This document shows, one piece after another, positions 1 to 5,572 of a stretch of DNA of 5,913 bases (position 1 is the first letter of the stretch; every line of letters starts with the position of its first letter). A program made the translations under genes and the position numbers. The stretch spans positions 1-5,913 of the forward strand of contig CALXSO010000129.1 of NCBI GenBank assembly GCA_944391155.1. Reading direction: 5' to 3'. Source of the DNA: an uncultured Clostridia bacterium (GTDB lineage: Bacteria > Bacillota > Clostridia > TANB77 > CAG-508). The notes beneath the pieces are model-generated. The model ran no database searches, was not told the origin of the DNA, and was given only the letters and a program-made list of their open reading frames with translations.

Positions 1-1
1 A

Positions 2-247
2 AATATGCCAACAGAATACGCACTAAAACTAATGGAAAACAGAAAAAATAAAATAACAAAAGAAGAGAAGAAAGATATTCATGAAAGAAATCCAGAGCAT
101 ATGAAAGATGCATATGAAGAAGCATGAAAATTATCAAAAAAATACAATTGGAAAGAAATAAAATGTGTAAAAGACGGAAAGATAAGAACAATAGAAGATA
201 TTCACGAAGAAATATATGAAGCAATAAAAAATAAAATAATAAAATAA
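2..247 (+). pseudogene. tmk: dTMP kinase (thymidylate kinase), C-terminal part, interrupted by an in-frame TGA
   Basis: This is the 3' end of a gene that begins before the window. The reading frame starting at base 2 gives NMPTEYALKLMENR, then KKDIHERNPEHMKDAYEEA, a TGA at 125-127, then KLSKKYNWKEIKCVKDGKIR and a tail ending IHEEIYEAIKNKIIK before TAA at 245-247. The MPTEYA, KDIHE, KYNW and the final charged helix fit the C-terminal lid and last helices of the clostridial dTMP kinase type, which makes dTDP from dTMP and ATP in the cytoplasm for DNA synthesis. The homology continues without a shift across the TGA, so the codon is the only lesion visible. It replaces a residue that is usually hydrophobic in relatives. 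A Leu TTA or Trp TGG codon would become TGA by one change. Truncation would remove about 40 residues. tmk is normally essential, so sequencing error, readthrough or a second copy are all possible. The Trp just downstream is TGG, which argues against routine TGA=Trp decoding. The family call is fairly sure; the pseudogene status is not. Confidence 0.75.
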
Positions 248-256
248 TAAAAAATA

Positions 257-415
257 AAGTAATTAAGAAATAAGGCAACTAAGAAATAAGGCAACTAAGA
301 AACAAAGCAACTAAGAAACAAAGCACTAAGAAATAAAGAAACTAAGAAATAAAGCAATTAAGAAATAAAGCAATTAAGAAACAAAGTAACTAAGAAATAA
401 AGAAATTAAGAAAAA
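257..415. repeat. 16-bp tandem repeat array, about ten copies
   Basis: Ten head-to-tail units of about 16 bp fill this stretch, with consensus AAGCAACTAAGAAATA. Units begin at 257, 273, 289, 305, 321, 336, 352, 368, 384 and 400. The unit at 321 is one base short, and the rest differ mainly by C/T and A/G changes (GCAACT, GTAATT, GAAACT; AAATA or AAACA). Every unit contains TAAG or TAAA stops, so it is not coding in these frames, and no ORF of note crosses it. It lies just after tmk. Such A-rich arrays can arise by slippage; no function is evident. Confidence 0.9.
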
Positions 416-446
416 ATACTTAAGTAATAAGATAACAAGAAAAAAC

Positions 447-485
447 AAGTCATAAAATATAAAAAATTTATGACTTAATTTTATA
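447..485 (+). terminator. AT-rich hairpin followed by a short T stretch, possible terminator after tmk
   Basis: AAGTCATAAA at 447-456 pairs perfectly with TTTATGACTT at 467-476 across a 10-nt A-rich loop, and AATTTTATAT follows. The shape resembles an intrinsic terminator, but the stem holds only two G:C pairs and the T run is short. It is the only candidate for ending tmk transcription before the RNA gene downstream. Confidence 0.45.
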
Positions 486-668
486 TAAAAATAAAACATT
501 AAAGATCTAAATACAGTTTTATCTAGTTAAAGTAAAGAACACATAATCTTAACAGTTTAGAAAAAAAGAGAAAAAAAGAAAAATTGAAAAAAAAACTAAG
601 AAAACAAAAGAAAAAACGAAAAATAGAAAAAAAGAAAACTAGGAAAGACAAAAACAAATACACACAAA
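480..668. other. gene-free A-rich spacer
   Basis: There is no ORF or RNA fold of note on either strand. From about 557 to 650 the + strand is nearly all A and G, with repeated GAAAAA blocks broken by rare C and T. The G+C-balanced RNA locus begins just downstream. Confidence 0.7.
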
Positions 669-670
669 AT

Positions 671-699
671 TTGGAATAAAAACAAAAAACAAGTATAAT
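671..699 (+). promoter_or_regulatory. sigma-A type promoter of the large structured RNA
   Basis: TTGGAA at 671-676 and a perfect TATAAT at 694-699 are separated by 17 bp. Transcription is predicted to start near 706, exactly where the composition changes from A-rich spacer to the balanced, structured island. That agreement between promoter and island edge supports both calls. Confidence 0.75.
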
Positions 700-705
700 A
701 TATAT

Positions 706-1290
706 CGATGGTGCATTATTCTAGTCGTACTTAAGTTTATGAGGGTGGGGCTAAAAATCCACTAAAGGGCGTATCGTTGAAGTTTCTTGTTTGTGCGCGA
801 AATGCCAGTTTTGTGTGTATCCAGGAAGTAAGAGATTAGGGTAGTATGTAATGGCATACATATGAGCCCCTGGTTTCGCGGAGGCTTAGATTGGAGTATA
901 TGAAACTTTATACAGAAAATTTAAGTATAACCTATGTTGAGTGCCAAGACACAAAACACATAGAGTAGCCTGTCTCGAGTGAATATATTGGGATTAGTTA
1001 CATATAGATAATATTTGATTTGGCCAAATCAATATTATTTAAAACTATGAAACTATATTTGCAAAAAAGACTAATAAACTTATAAAAGTATGTCAAGGAA
1101 AACTTCTAGAATGTTTGCTTAATATAATTAAGCATAAAAGTCTAGGGATTAAGGTACAGATTTAAGTGGCAATCTGGTATCTATGTAAATAGATATTTTC
1201 CTTAAATGGAAACGGCTATAGCAGTAATGCTAAGCGGAAAATAGAGAAATTCGACCAGACCTAAACTGTAAAATTTACTTAGGCTTTTAC
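706..1290 (+). ncRNA. ole: OLE RNA (ornate, large, extremophilic), probable
   Basis: This island of about 585 nt has far more G and C than its flanks, no usable ORF on either strand, and many hairpins. Examples are 844-859 (GTATG/CATAC), 1008-1038 (a long AT stem with one bulge, closed by GGCC), 1117-1133 (GCTTAAT/ATTAAGC), 1178-1195 (TATCTAT closed by GUAA) and 1215-1235 (GCU, bulged A, UAGCA closed by GUAA). Two GUAA caps are of the GNRA class used in tertiary contacts. OLE RNA is a non-coding RNA of about 600 nt found in anaerobic and extremophilic Firmicutes. It works as a membrane ribonucleoprotein with OapA and is linked to cold, alcohol, Mg2+ and energy stress. The length matches, the promoter places the 5' end, and the next gene downstream looks like oapA. 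The island lacks the landmarks I would expect of RNase P, tmRNA or a group II intron domain V. Other giant RNAs (ROOL, GOLLD) remain alternatives. The identity rests mainly on size, structure and partner gene; the 3' end is approximate. Confidence 0.72.
1260..1288 (+). terminator. possible 3' hairpin or terminator of the OLE-like RNA
   Basis: CCTAA at 1260-1264 pairs with TTAGG at 1279-1283, and GTAA pairs with TTAC inside, with a small bulge. CTTTTA follows. The T run is only four long, so this may be a structured 3' end rather than an efficient terminator. It ends about a dozen bases before the inverted-repeat element begins. Confidence 0.4.
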
Positions 1291-1300
1291 CATCTAACAT

Positions 1301-1638
1301 GAACTAAAGGAACGTCCCCAATGTCATTAAGTTAATGCTAAATTGTTATGACATATCTATTAAAATCCGTTCCACAACTTGGCAAAAATAGTAAATAATA
1401 AAATTTATAAAGACTATAACAACTTTATTAATCTAAGAAGTCGTAAAGTTAAAGACGATATCAATAAAGCACCTACAAATTTGAAACATCAAAGCATTTT
1501 TATTAAAAAGGTAGATATAATAGTATACAGTTATGAAGAGTAGATTTACACAAAATCAAATAGAAGAAAATTTTAATACATAAGCCACAACCACATTTAA
1601 CCTTAACTTAATGACATTGGGGACGTTCCTTAAAGTTC
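1301..1638. mobile_element. MITE-like element with 29-bp perfect terminal inverted repeats
   Basis: Bases 1307-1335 (AAGGAACGTCCCCAATGTCA, continuing to GTTAA) are the exact reverse complement of 1603-1631. After a small asymmetric gap of 2 and 3 bases, GAAC at 1301-1304 also matches GTTC at 1635-1638. The 338-bp unit contains no intact ORF in any frame, only fragments such as 16 codons at 1349-1399. This is the architecture of a non-autonomous transposable element or a decayed insertion sequence. The GGGGACGTTCCTT end resembles ends I associate with IS200/Y1-type or REP-like elements in Firmicutes; that is recollection, not a match. I see no target-site duplication. It lies directly after the large RNA, so if co-transcribed the arms would form a 29-bp RNA stem. 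Confidence 0.75.
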
Positions 1639-1789
1639 GTAAAATGAAAATTTAGGACATTTCTCAAAGTTATTTTTTTTAGAGTTTAAAAAATTAGATC
1701 TAAGGCTAAATAATATATTTCTATTTAAAAAGTTCTGAAAAAATTTTTACAAAAACTTAAAAAACTCTAAATGAAAAATTCAAATAAGA
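1639..1789. other. AT-rich spacer between inverted-repeat element and tandem array
   Basis: No gene is visible. A run of eight T at 1673-1680 follows the element and could help stop transcripts that read out of it, but no good stem precedes it directly. TTTAGAGTTT near 1679 and AAACTCTAAA near 1763 are complementary over ten bases and could pair at a distance. Confidence 0.5.
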
Positions 1790-2080
1790 AATTGAAATAA
1801 AAACTGAAATGAAAACTAAAATAAAAAACTGAAATGAAAACTAAAATAAAAAACTGAAATGAAAATTAAAATAAAAAACTGAAATGAAAACTAAAATAAA
1901 AAACTGAAATGAAAACTAAAATAAAAAACTGAAATGAAAACTAAAATAAAAAACTAAAATGAAAACTAAAATAAAAAACAGAAATGAAAACTAAAATAAA
2001 AAACTGAAATGAAAACTAAAATAAAAAATTGAAATAAAAACTGAAATGAAAACTGAAAAAAAACAGAATAAAAACTAAAA
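1790..2080. repeat. 25-bp tandem repeat array, about ten good copies with degenerate edges
   Basis: The unit is two similar halves, CTGAAATGAAAA (12) and CTAAAATAAAAAA (13). Copies start at 1804, 1829, 1854, 1879, 1904, 1929, 1954, 1979 and 2004, and a copy with T for C begins at 2029. Shorter, poorer versions of the half unit extend to about 1790 and 2080. Each copy has in-frame TGA and TAA stops on +. The minus strand is a run of T-rich codons of no coding character. The near identity of the central copies suggests recent expansion. The unit differs from the 16-bp array at 257-415, though both are A-rich and end in similar motifs. It occupies the oapA leader region. Confidence 0.93.
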
Positions 2081-2180
2081 TAATAAATTCAAAAAAATTC
2101 AAATAAAAAAGCATAAGTATAAAATAAAACATATATAGGTTTATAGGTAAATCCAAATAAAAACCTAAATATATTGATAC

Positions 2181-2188
2181 AAGGAAAG
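2181..2188 (+). promoter_or_regulatory. ribosome binding site of oapA
   Basis: AAGGAAAG at 2181-2188 ends nine bases before the ATG at 2198. It is a moderate Shine-Dalgarno match and fixes the start ahead of the charged N-terminal extension rather than at an internal Met. A TATAAA at 2118-2123 is a possible -10 for this gene, but I find no -35 at proper spacing. Confidence 0.6.
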
Positions 2189-2197
2189 TAAAACAAA

Positions 2198-2890
2198 ATG
2201 AAAAGCAAAAAAGAAAAAGCAAAACCGAGTGAAAAGCAAGAATCAAAAAAAGCAAAAAAAGAATTAAAAAAAGCAACTATGCAAGAAAGAGCAAAAACAG
2301 AAAAAGAAAATGACCAAGAAATCAAAGAAGTAAAAGAAAAACTACAAGAAAACAAAAAAAGAAAAGAAAAAGAAAAAAAAGAAAACGAAAATATAAAATG
2401 GTTTATAGAAGTATTTATAATGACATTTATTTTATCAATGGTATTTTCATATATATCTACAAATGGAGTTTCAAACCTTAGTCTAATACCAGCAATCCTA
2501 ATTTTAGTAGCTGTAATAGCAGTAGGTATAATATTTGATATTGTAGGAGTAGCGGTAACCGTAGCAGATGAAAACGAATTCCATGCAAAAGCAACCAAGA
2601 AAATAAAAGGCTCAAAAAGTTCTATAAAATTAATAAGAAACGCTCCAAGAGTTGCAAATATATGTGCAGATGTTATAGGAGACATATGTGGGGTACTAAG
2701 TGGTGCAATAAGTGCATTGATTTCTGTTAAAATAACATCACAATTTGGATTAAGTTTTGACCTTCAATTCCTACTAAGTGCATTAGTTTCAGCAGTTACA
2801 GTTGGAGGAAAAGCACTAGGTAAAAATATTGCAAACAATAAATCTACTGAAATTGTACATATGGTAGGTATAATATTTAATAAAAAATAA
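2198..2890 (+). CDS. oapA: OLE-associated membrane protein OapA, with a charged N-terminal extension
   Basis: The 230-residue protein has two parts. Residues 1-66 are almost all Lys, Glu, Asn, Gln and Ala and should form a highly charged helix or coiled coil. Residues 67-230 hold four hydrophobic segments, at about 68-88, 95-120, 160-178 and 184-205. Between helices 2 and 3 lies a conserved-looking stretch, VAVTVADENEFHAKATKK, then SIKLIRNAPRVANICADVIG and DICG. The D158-x-x-x-D162 motif, the FHA segment and the NA-RVA-DVIGDICG pattern match my memory of OapA, the protein that binds OLE RNA and anchors it at the membrane. In Bacillus halodurans OapA the equivalent acidic pair is near residues 104 and 108, which fits an extra 54 or so residues here. 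The basic extension could contact RNA; that is inference. The next gene starts 42 bp after the stop and is probably co-transcribed. A candidate OLE RNA lies upstream, unusually distant. A plain uncharacterised four-helix membrane protein is the alternative. Confidence 0.78.
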   Translation: MKSKKEKAKPSEKQESKKAKKELKKATMQERAKTEKENDQEIKEVKEKLQENKKRKEKEKKENENIKWFIEVFIMTFILSMVFSYISTNGVSNLSLIPAILILVAVIAVGIIFDIVGVAVTVADENEFHAKATKKIKGSKSSIKLIRNAPRVANICADVIGDICGVLSGAISALISVKITSQFGLSFDLQFLLSALVSAVTVGGKALGKNIANNKSTEIVHMVGIIFNKK

Positions 2891-2892
2891 AG

Positions 2893-2909
2893 AAACGAGA
2901 AAATCGTTT
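2893..2909 (+). other. small hairpin in the oapA-SDR gap
   Basis: AAACGA at 2893-2898 pairs with TCGTTT at 2904-2909 over a GAAAA loop, just after the oapA stop. Only ACTTTT follows, so it is a weak terminator at best. It could protect or partly attenuate the transcript between the two genes. Confidence 0.35.
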
Positions 2910-2932
2910 ACTTTTAGAAATTGGAGATAAAT

Positions 2933-3691
2933 ATGAAAGTATTAATAACAGGAGCATCATCAGGAATTGGAAAAGATATGGCTCGAATATTAGCCCAAAA
3001 AGGATATACACTAACAATAGTAGCAAGAGACAAAGAAAAGCTAGAAGAAACAAAAAGAGAATTAGAAAAAATAACAGAAATAGAAACAATATCTATGGAC
3101 TTAAGTTCAGAAGAAAATTGCAAAGAATTGCACAAACAAGTAAAAGATATAGACATACTAATAAACAATGCAGGATTCGGAGACTGTGGAAATTTTACCA
3201 AAACAGATTTAAATAAAGAAATAAAAATGATAGAAACAGACATAATAGCATATCATATACTAACAAAATTATACTTAATATATATGAAAGCAAAAAATCA
3301 AGGTAAAATATTAAATGTAGCATCAATCGCAGGATTCATGCCAGGACCACTAATGGCAACATATTATGCAAGCAAAAATTATGTAGTAAGACTTTCTGAA
3401 GCAATAAGAGAAGAACTAAAAAAAGAAAAATCAAAAGTTCAAATAAGCATACTCTGTCCAGGTCCAGTAGAAACAAATTTTAATAAAGTAGCAAATGTAA
3501 AATTTAATTTAAGAGAAGCAAATAGTATGAGTGTTGCAAAATATGCAATAAAAAAATTTGAAAAAGGAAAATTTTACATCGTACCAGGGATAGACGTAAA
3601 AATAGCCAAATTAGGAGCTAAAATAATACCAACAAATATAATTGCAAAATTTGCATATATGGCACAAAAAAGAAAAATAAATGGAAATTAA
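2933..3691 (+). CDS. short-chain dehydrogenase/reductase (classical SDR, COG0300-like)
   Basis: This 252-residue protein is the usual length for a classical SDR, an NAD(P)-dependent oxidoreductase of the cytoplasm. The Rossmann nucleotide-binding motif TGASSGIG is at residues 6-13 and NNAG at 78-81. The catalytic Ser is at 131 (NVASIAG), and Tyr144 and Lys148 form the YxxxK motif (YYASK). The PGP...T loop at 176-181 follows. Arg32 after the second strand (IVARDKEKL) hints at NADP(H) preference. The substrate cannot be read from the sequence; DltE/YqjQ-like proteins are the closest type I recognise. I choose ATG 2933 because GGAG at 2923-2926 lies six bases upstream. A TTG at 2921 would overlap that site. 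It follows oapA by 42 bp without a promoter I can see, so it is likely in the same transcript. No obvious terminator follows it. Confidence 0.9.
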   Translation: MKVLITGASSGIGKDMARILAQKGYTLTIVARDKEKLEETKRELEKITEIETISMDLSSEENCKELHKQVKDIDILINNAGFGDCGNFTKTDLNKEIKMIETDIIAYHILTKLYLIYMKAKNQGKILNVASIAGFMPGPLMATYYASKNYVVRLSEAIREELKKEKSKVQISILCPGPVETNFNKVANVKFNLREANSMSVAKYAIKKFEKGKFYIVPGIDVKIAKLGAKIIPTNIIAKFAYMAQKRKINGN

Positions 3692-3838
3692 AAGGAACGA
3701 GCCCTATGCAATACAAAGTTCACTCCTTAGTAGCTAAGAACCTAATCAAAAAATGTTCAACATTTCGGGTTCACTTCAATATTAACATACCCTGTTTTAT
3801 TGTTACAATTAAGACATTATGTACAAAAAAATCAAGAA
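3692..3838. other. intergenic region upstream of the polymerase promoter
   Basis: The frame of the polymerase is open through this stretch, but its translation (many Cys, Ile and Asn, no Y-family character) and the promoter further down argue that it is not translated. It contains a perfect odd palindrome at 3751-3765. I see no strong terminator for the SDR gene and no GAAC-N4-GTTC LexA-type box. Confidence 0.6.
3751..3765. promoter_or_regulatory. 15-bp perfect palindrome, possible operator
   Basis: AAATGTT C AACATTT is a seven-base inverted repeat around one central base, typical in form of a dimeric repressor site. It lies about 74 bp upstream of the -35 box of the polymerase gene. No regulator is identifiable, and the half-sites are in the wrong orientation for the Bacillus-type LexA box. 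It could equally be a chance palindrome in AT-rich DNA. Confidence 0.3.
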
Positions 3839-3867
3839 TTGACAAAAACAAACAAAAATTCTATAAT
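3839..3867 (+). promoter_or_regulatory. consensus sigma-A promoter of the DinB-type polymerase gene
   Basis: TTGACA at 3839-3844 and TATAAT at 3862-3867 are both perfect and 17 bp apart. Transcription should start near 3874, only about nine bases before the ATG at 3883. The Shine-Dalgarno-like GGTGAT at 3874-3879 would then sit at the very 5' end of the mRNA. Confidence 0.8.
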
Positions 3868-3882
3868 AAAACTGGTGATAAT

Positions 3883-5121
3883 ATGAAACGTCAAATATTA
3901 CACGTAGATGTAAATAATGCATTTCTAAGCTGGACAGCCATAGATATGTTAAAAAAGGGAAGTAAAATAGATATAAGAGAAATACCAGCCATAATAGGTG
4001 GTGATGAAAGTAAAAGATCAGGAATAGTACTTGCAAAAAGCATGAAAGCAAAAGAATGTGGGATAAAAACAGCAGACACAATATATCAAGCAAAAATGAA
4101 ATGTCCTGGACTACAAATATTTTCATCAAATTTTCAAATATACAAAGAAAATTCAAACAAGCTATATAAATTATTACTAGAATACACTGACAAAATAGAA
4201 AGATTTAGTATAGATGAATGTTTTTTGGATATGACACATTATCTAATGAACGATACATTATTAAATAAAGGAAAAGAAATAAATAAAAGAGTAAAAGAAG
4301 AATTAGGATTTACAGTAAATGTAGGAGTAGCACACAATAAATTACTCGCTAAAATGGCATCAGACTTTACAAAGCCAGATAGAGTTCATACACTATGGGA
4401 AGAAGAAATACCAACAAAAATGTGGCCATTACCAATATCAGAATTATTTATGTTAGGAAAAAAAACAGTTCCAAAACTATACAATATGCAAATAAAAACA
4501 ATAGGAGACCTAGCACAAACAAATAAAGAAACACTATCAAAAAAATTCGGAAAACATGGAACAATGATGTGGGAATATGCTAATGGAATAGACAACTCAG
4601 AAGTAAAATACAAACCAGAAAAGCCAAAAGGAATAGGAAATTCAATAACATTACCACAAGATATATCAGAAATAGAAAAATTACAAGAAATACTCCTAAG
4701 CATATCAGATCAAGTAGCATATAGACTAAGAAAAGAAAAAATGTATGCAAATGTAGTAAATGTTCAACTAAGAACGAAAAACTTTTTAGACACATCACAT
4801 CAAAAAAAATTACCAGAGCCAACTGCAAGCACCAAAGAAATATATACAGTAGCAAAACAAATATTACAAGAAATGTACAGAAAAGGAACACCAATAAGGC
4901 TAATAGGATTAAGAGTAGATAATTTAACAGATAAAGAAAAAAGGCAAGAACAAATATCATTATTTGATAATTTAGAAAATACAAATAAAAACAAAGAAAA
5001 CAAAGAAAAACAAAAAAGACTAGATGAAACAATAGATAAATTAAAAGAAAAATACGGAAACAATCTAATCACAAGAGCAGGAAAAATGCAAGTGGAAGAC
5101 TTTGTTAAATTTAAGAAATAA
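3883..5121 (+). CDS. dinB: Y-family translesion DNA polymerase (DinB / Pol IV type)
   Basis: This 412-residue protein belongs to the error-prone Y family, which copies past damaged template bases. The palm begins at ILHVDVNNAFLSW, with catalytic Asp9 and probable steric-gate Phe14. IDE CFLD at 110-116 supplies the catalytic pair Asp111 and Glu112. VNVGVAHNKLLAKMASDFTK at 145-164 is the conserved fingers/palm segment, and the thumb with its helix-hairpin-helix region follows at about 180-240. The little-finger domain covers about 245-350. QISLF at 357-361 matches a beta-clamp binding motif, followed by a Lys/Asn/Glu-rich linker and a final helix. The second residue of the usual DxD is Asn11 here, as in the clostridial subgroup with HVDVNNAFLSW. 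I start at ATG 3883, which begins the family's normal N terminus. An in-frame ATG at 3706 would add 59 unrelated residues and lies upstream of the promoter. It has its own promoter, so it is a separate unit from the SDR gene. Confidence 0.93.
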   Translation: MKRQILHVDVNNAFLSWTAIDMLKKGSKIDIREIPAIIGGDESKRSGIVLAKSMKAKECGIKTADTIYQAKMKCPGLQIFSSNFQIYKENSNKLYKLLLEYTDKIERFSIDECFLDMTHYLMNDTLLNKGKEINKRVKEELGFTVNVGVAHNKLLAKMASDFTKPDRVHTLWEEEIPTKMWPLPISELFMLGKKTVPKLYNMQIKTIGDLAQTNKETLSKKFGKHGTMMWEYANGIDNSEVKYKPEKPKGIGNSITLPQDISEIEKLQEILLSISDQVAYRLRKEKMYANVVNVQLRTKNFLDTSHQKKLPEPTASTKEIYTVAKQILQEMYRKGTPIRLIGLRVDNLTDKEKRQEQISLFDNLENTNKNKENKEKQKRLDETIDKLKEKYGNNLITRAGKMQVEDFVKFKK

Positions 5122-5159
5122 AAAACATTGGTTATAATTAGAATTAATTTTGTAGGGAA

Positions 5160-5244
5160 GTCCGAAAGAATGATATATAAATATTTTTGCTAAAAAAGTA
5201 GCAAAAATATTTATATATCAACCTTTCGGACAGTTTATTTTTTT
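5160..5244 (+). terminator. 33-bp-stem hairpin with T run, terminator of dinB
   Basis: The arm at 5160-5192 pairs with 5199-5231, leaving a loop of six bases. Only the three positions at 5169-5171 fail to match. The outer part is G+C-containing (GTCCGAAAG/CTTTCGGAC) and the inner 21 pairs are AT-rich. A T-rich tail with T7 at 5238-5244 follows. Position, stem and T run fit an intrinsic terminator about 40 bp after dinB, but the stem is far longer than terminators need. A palindromic repeat element or double-stranded RNA source is an added possibility. Confidence 0.8.
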
Positions 5245-5496
5245 CACAGAAATGAAAGGTAAAAATATTGTTAATGATACTTAAATATAAATCTTATCAA
5301 CTCATGCTGAATCTAAATTCAAATGAAAATAAAATTTTATTGATAATACATATTAGTGTGTATAAAGCAATATAATAAAATGTAAGTAAGTATAAGAGTA
5401 AAACAATATTTAAAAATTTGTACAAATATAAAAAATAGATAATTAAAAATTATAAAAAAGAAAATAAGAAAGTAAAAAAAGGTAAAAAATGGAAAC
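5245..5496. other. gene-free AT-rich spacer
   Basis: No ORF, RNA gene or repeat of note can be supported on either strand. The last part, about 5400-5495, is almost all A with scattered G and T. The next recognised signal is the promoter at 5497. Confidence 0.7.
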
Positions 5497-5525
5497 TTGA
5501 AAAATTATGTAAATGGTAGTATAAT
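5497..5525 (+). promoter_or_regulatory. sigma-A promoter of the 70-codon gene
   Basis: TTGAAA at 5497-5502 and a perfect TATAAT at 5520-5525 are 17 bp apart, predicting a start near 5532. The roughly 40-nt leader begins with a small hairpin at 5532-5548 (GTAGGC, AAAA loop, GCCATAC, one bulge). Confidence 0.78.
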
Positions 5526-5572
5526 TAAAATGTAGGCAAAAGCCATACATAAAGATGACAGGAGGAAACAAC

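Noticed and set aside
257..415. CRISPR array
   Set aside because: The 16-bp units are directly tandem without unique spacers. The same holds for the 25-bp array at 1790-2080.
706..1290. Group I or group II intron, RNase P RNA or tmRNA
   Set aside because: I see no group II domain V, no 5' GUGYG with a reverse transcriptase ORF, none of the conserved RNase P core I would expect, and no tag reading frame flanked by tRNA-like ends.
1516..1521. TATAAT within the element as an outward promoter for oapA
   Set aside because: No -35 hexamer lies at a workable distance: TTGAAA at 1481 is 29 bp away. It would also need to read through the T8 run and the tandem array.
1340..1602. Decayed transposase inside the inverted-repeat element
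   Set aside because: Only stop-broken fragments appear in all frames. None carries a recognisable DDE, Y1 or HUH motif, so a transposase remnant cannot be claimed.
2016..2685. Minus-strand open frames over the 25-bp array and the start of oapA
   Set aside because: They consist of Phe/Leu/Ser/Tyr-rich translations produced by the A-rich + strand. They have no ribosome binding site and overlap a far better gene and a non-coding repeat.
2921..2932. TTG start for the SDR gene, adding MEIN
   Set aside because: The TTG overlaps the GGAG ribosome binding site that serves ATG 2933, and classical SDRs begin just before the TGxxxGxG strand as MKVLITG does.
3692..3704. AAGGAACG after the SDR gene, resembling the end of the inverted-repeat element
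   Set aside because: Only the first eight bases agree and no matching inverted end is found nearby, so chance similarity is more likely.
3706..3882. N-terminal extension of the Y-family polymerase from an upstream ATG
   Set aside because: The added 59 residues have no family similarity, the ATG has no Shine-Dalgarno site, and a consensus promoter lies between it and ATG 3883, where the normal family N terminus begins.
5555..5572. Upstream ATG for the 70-codon gene
   Set aside because: Its first codons form the AGGAGG Shine-Dalgarno site that is correctly spaced from ATG 5573.
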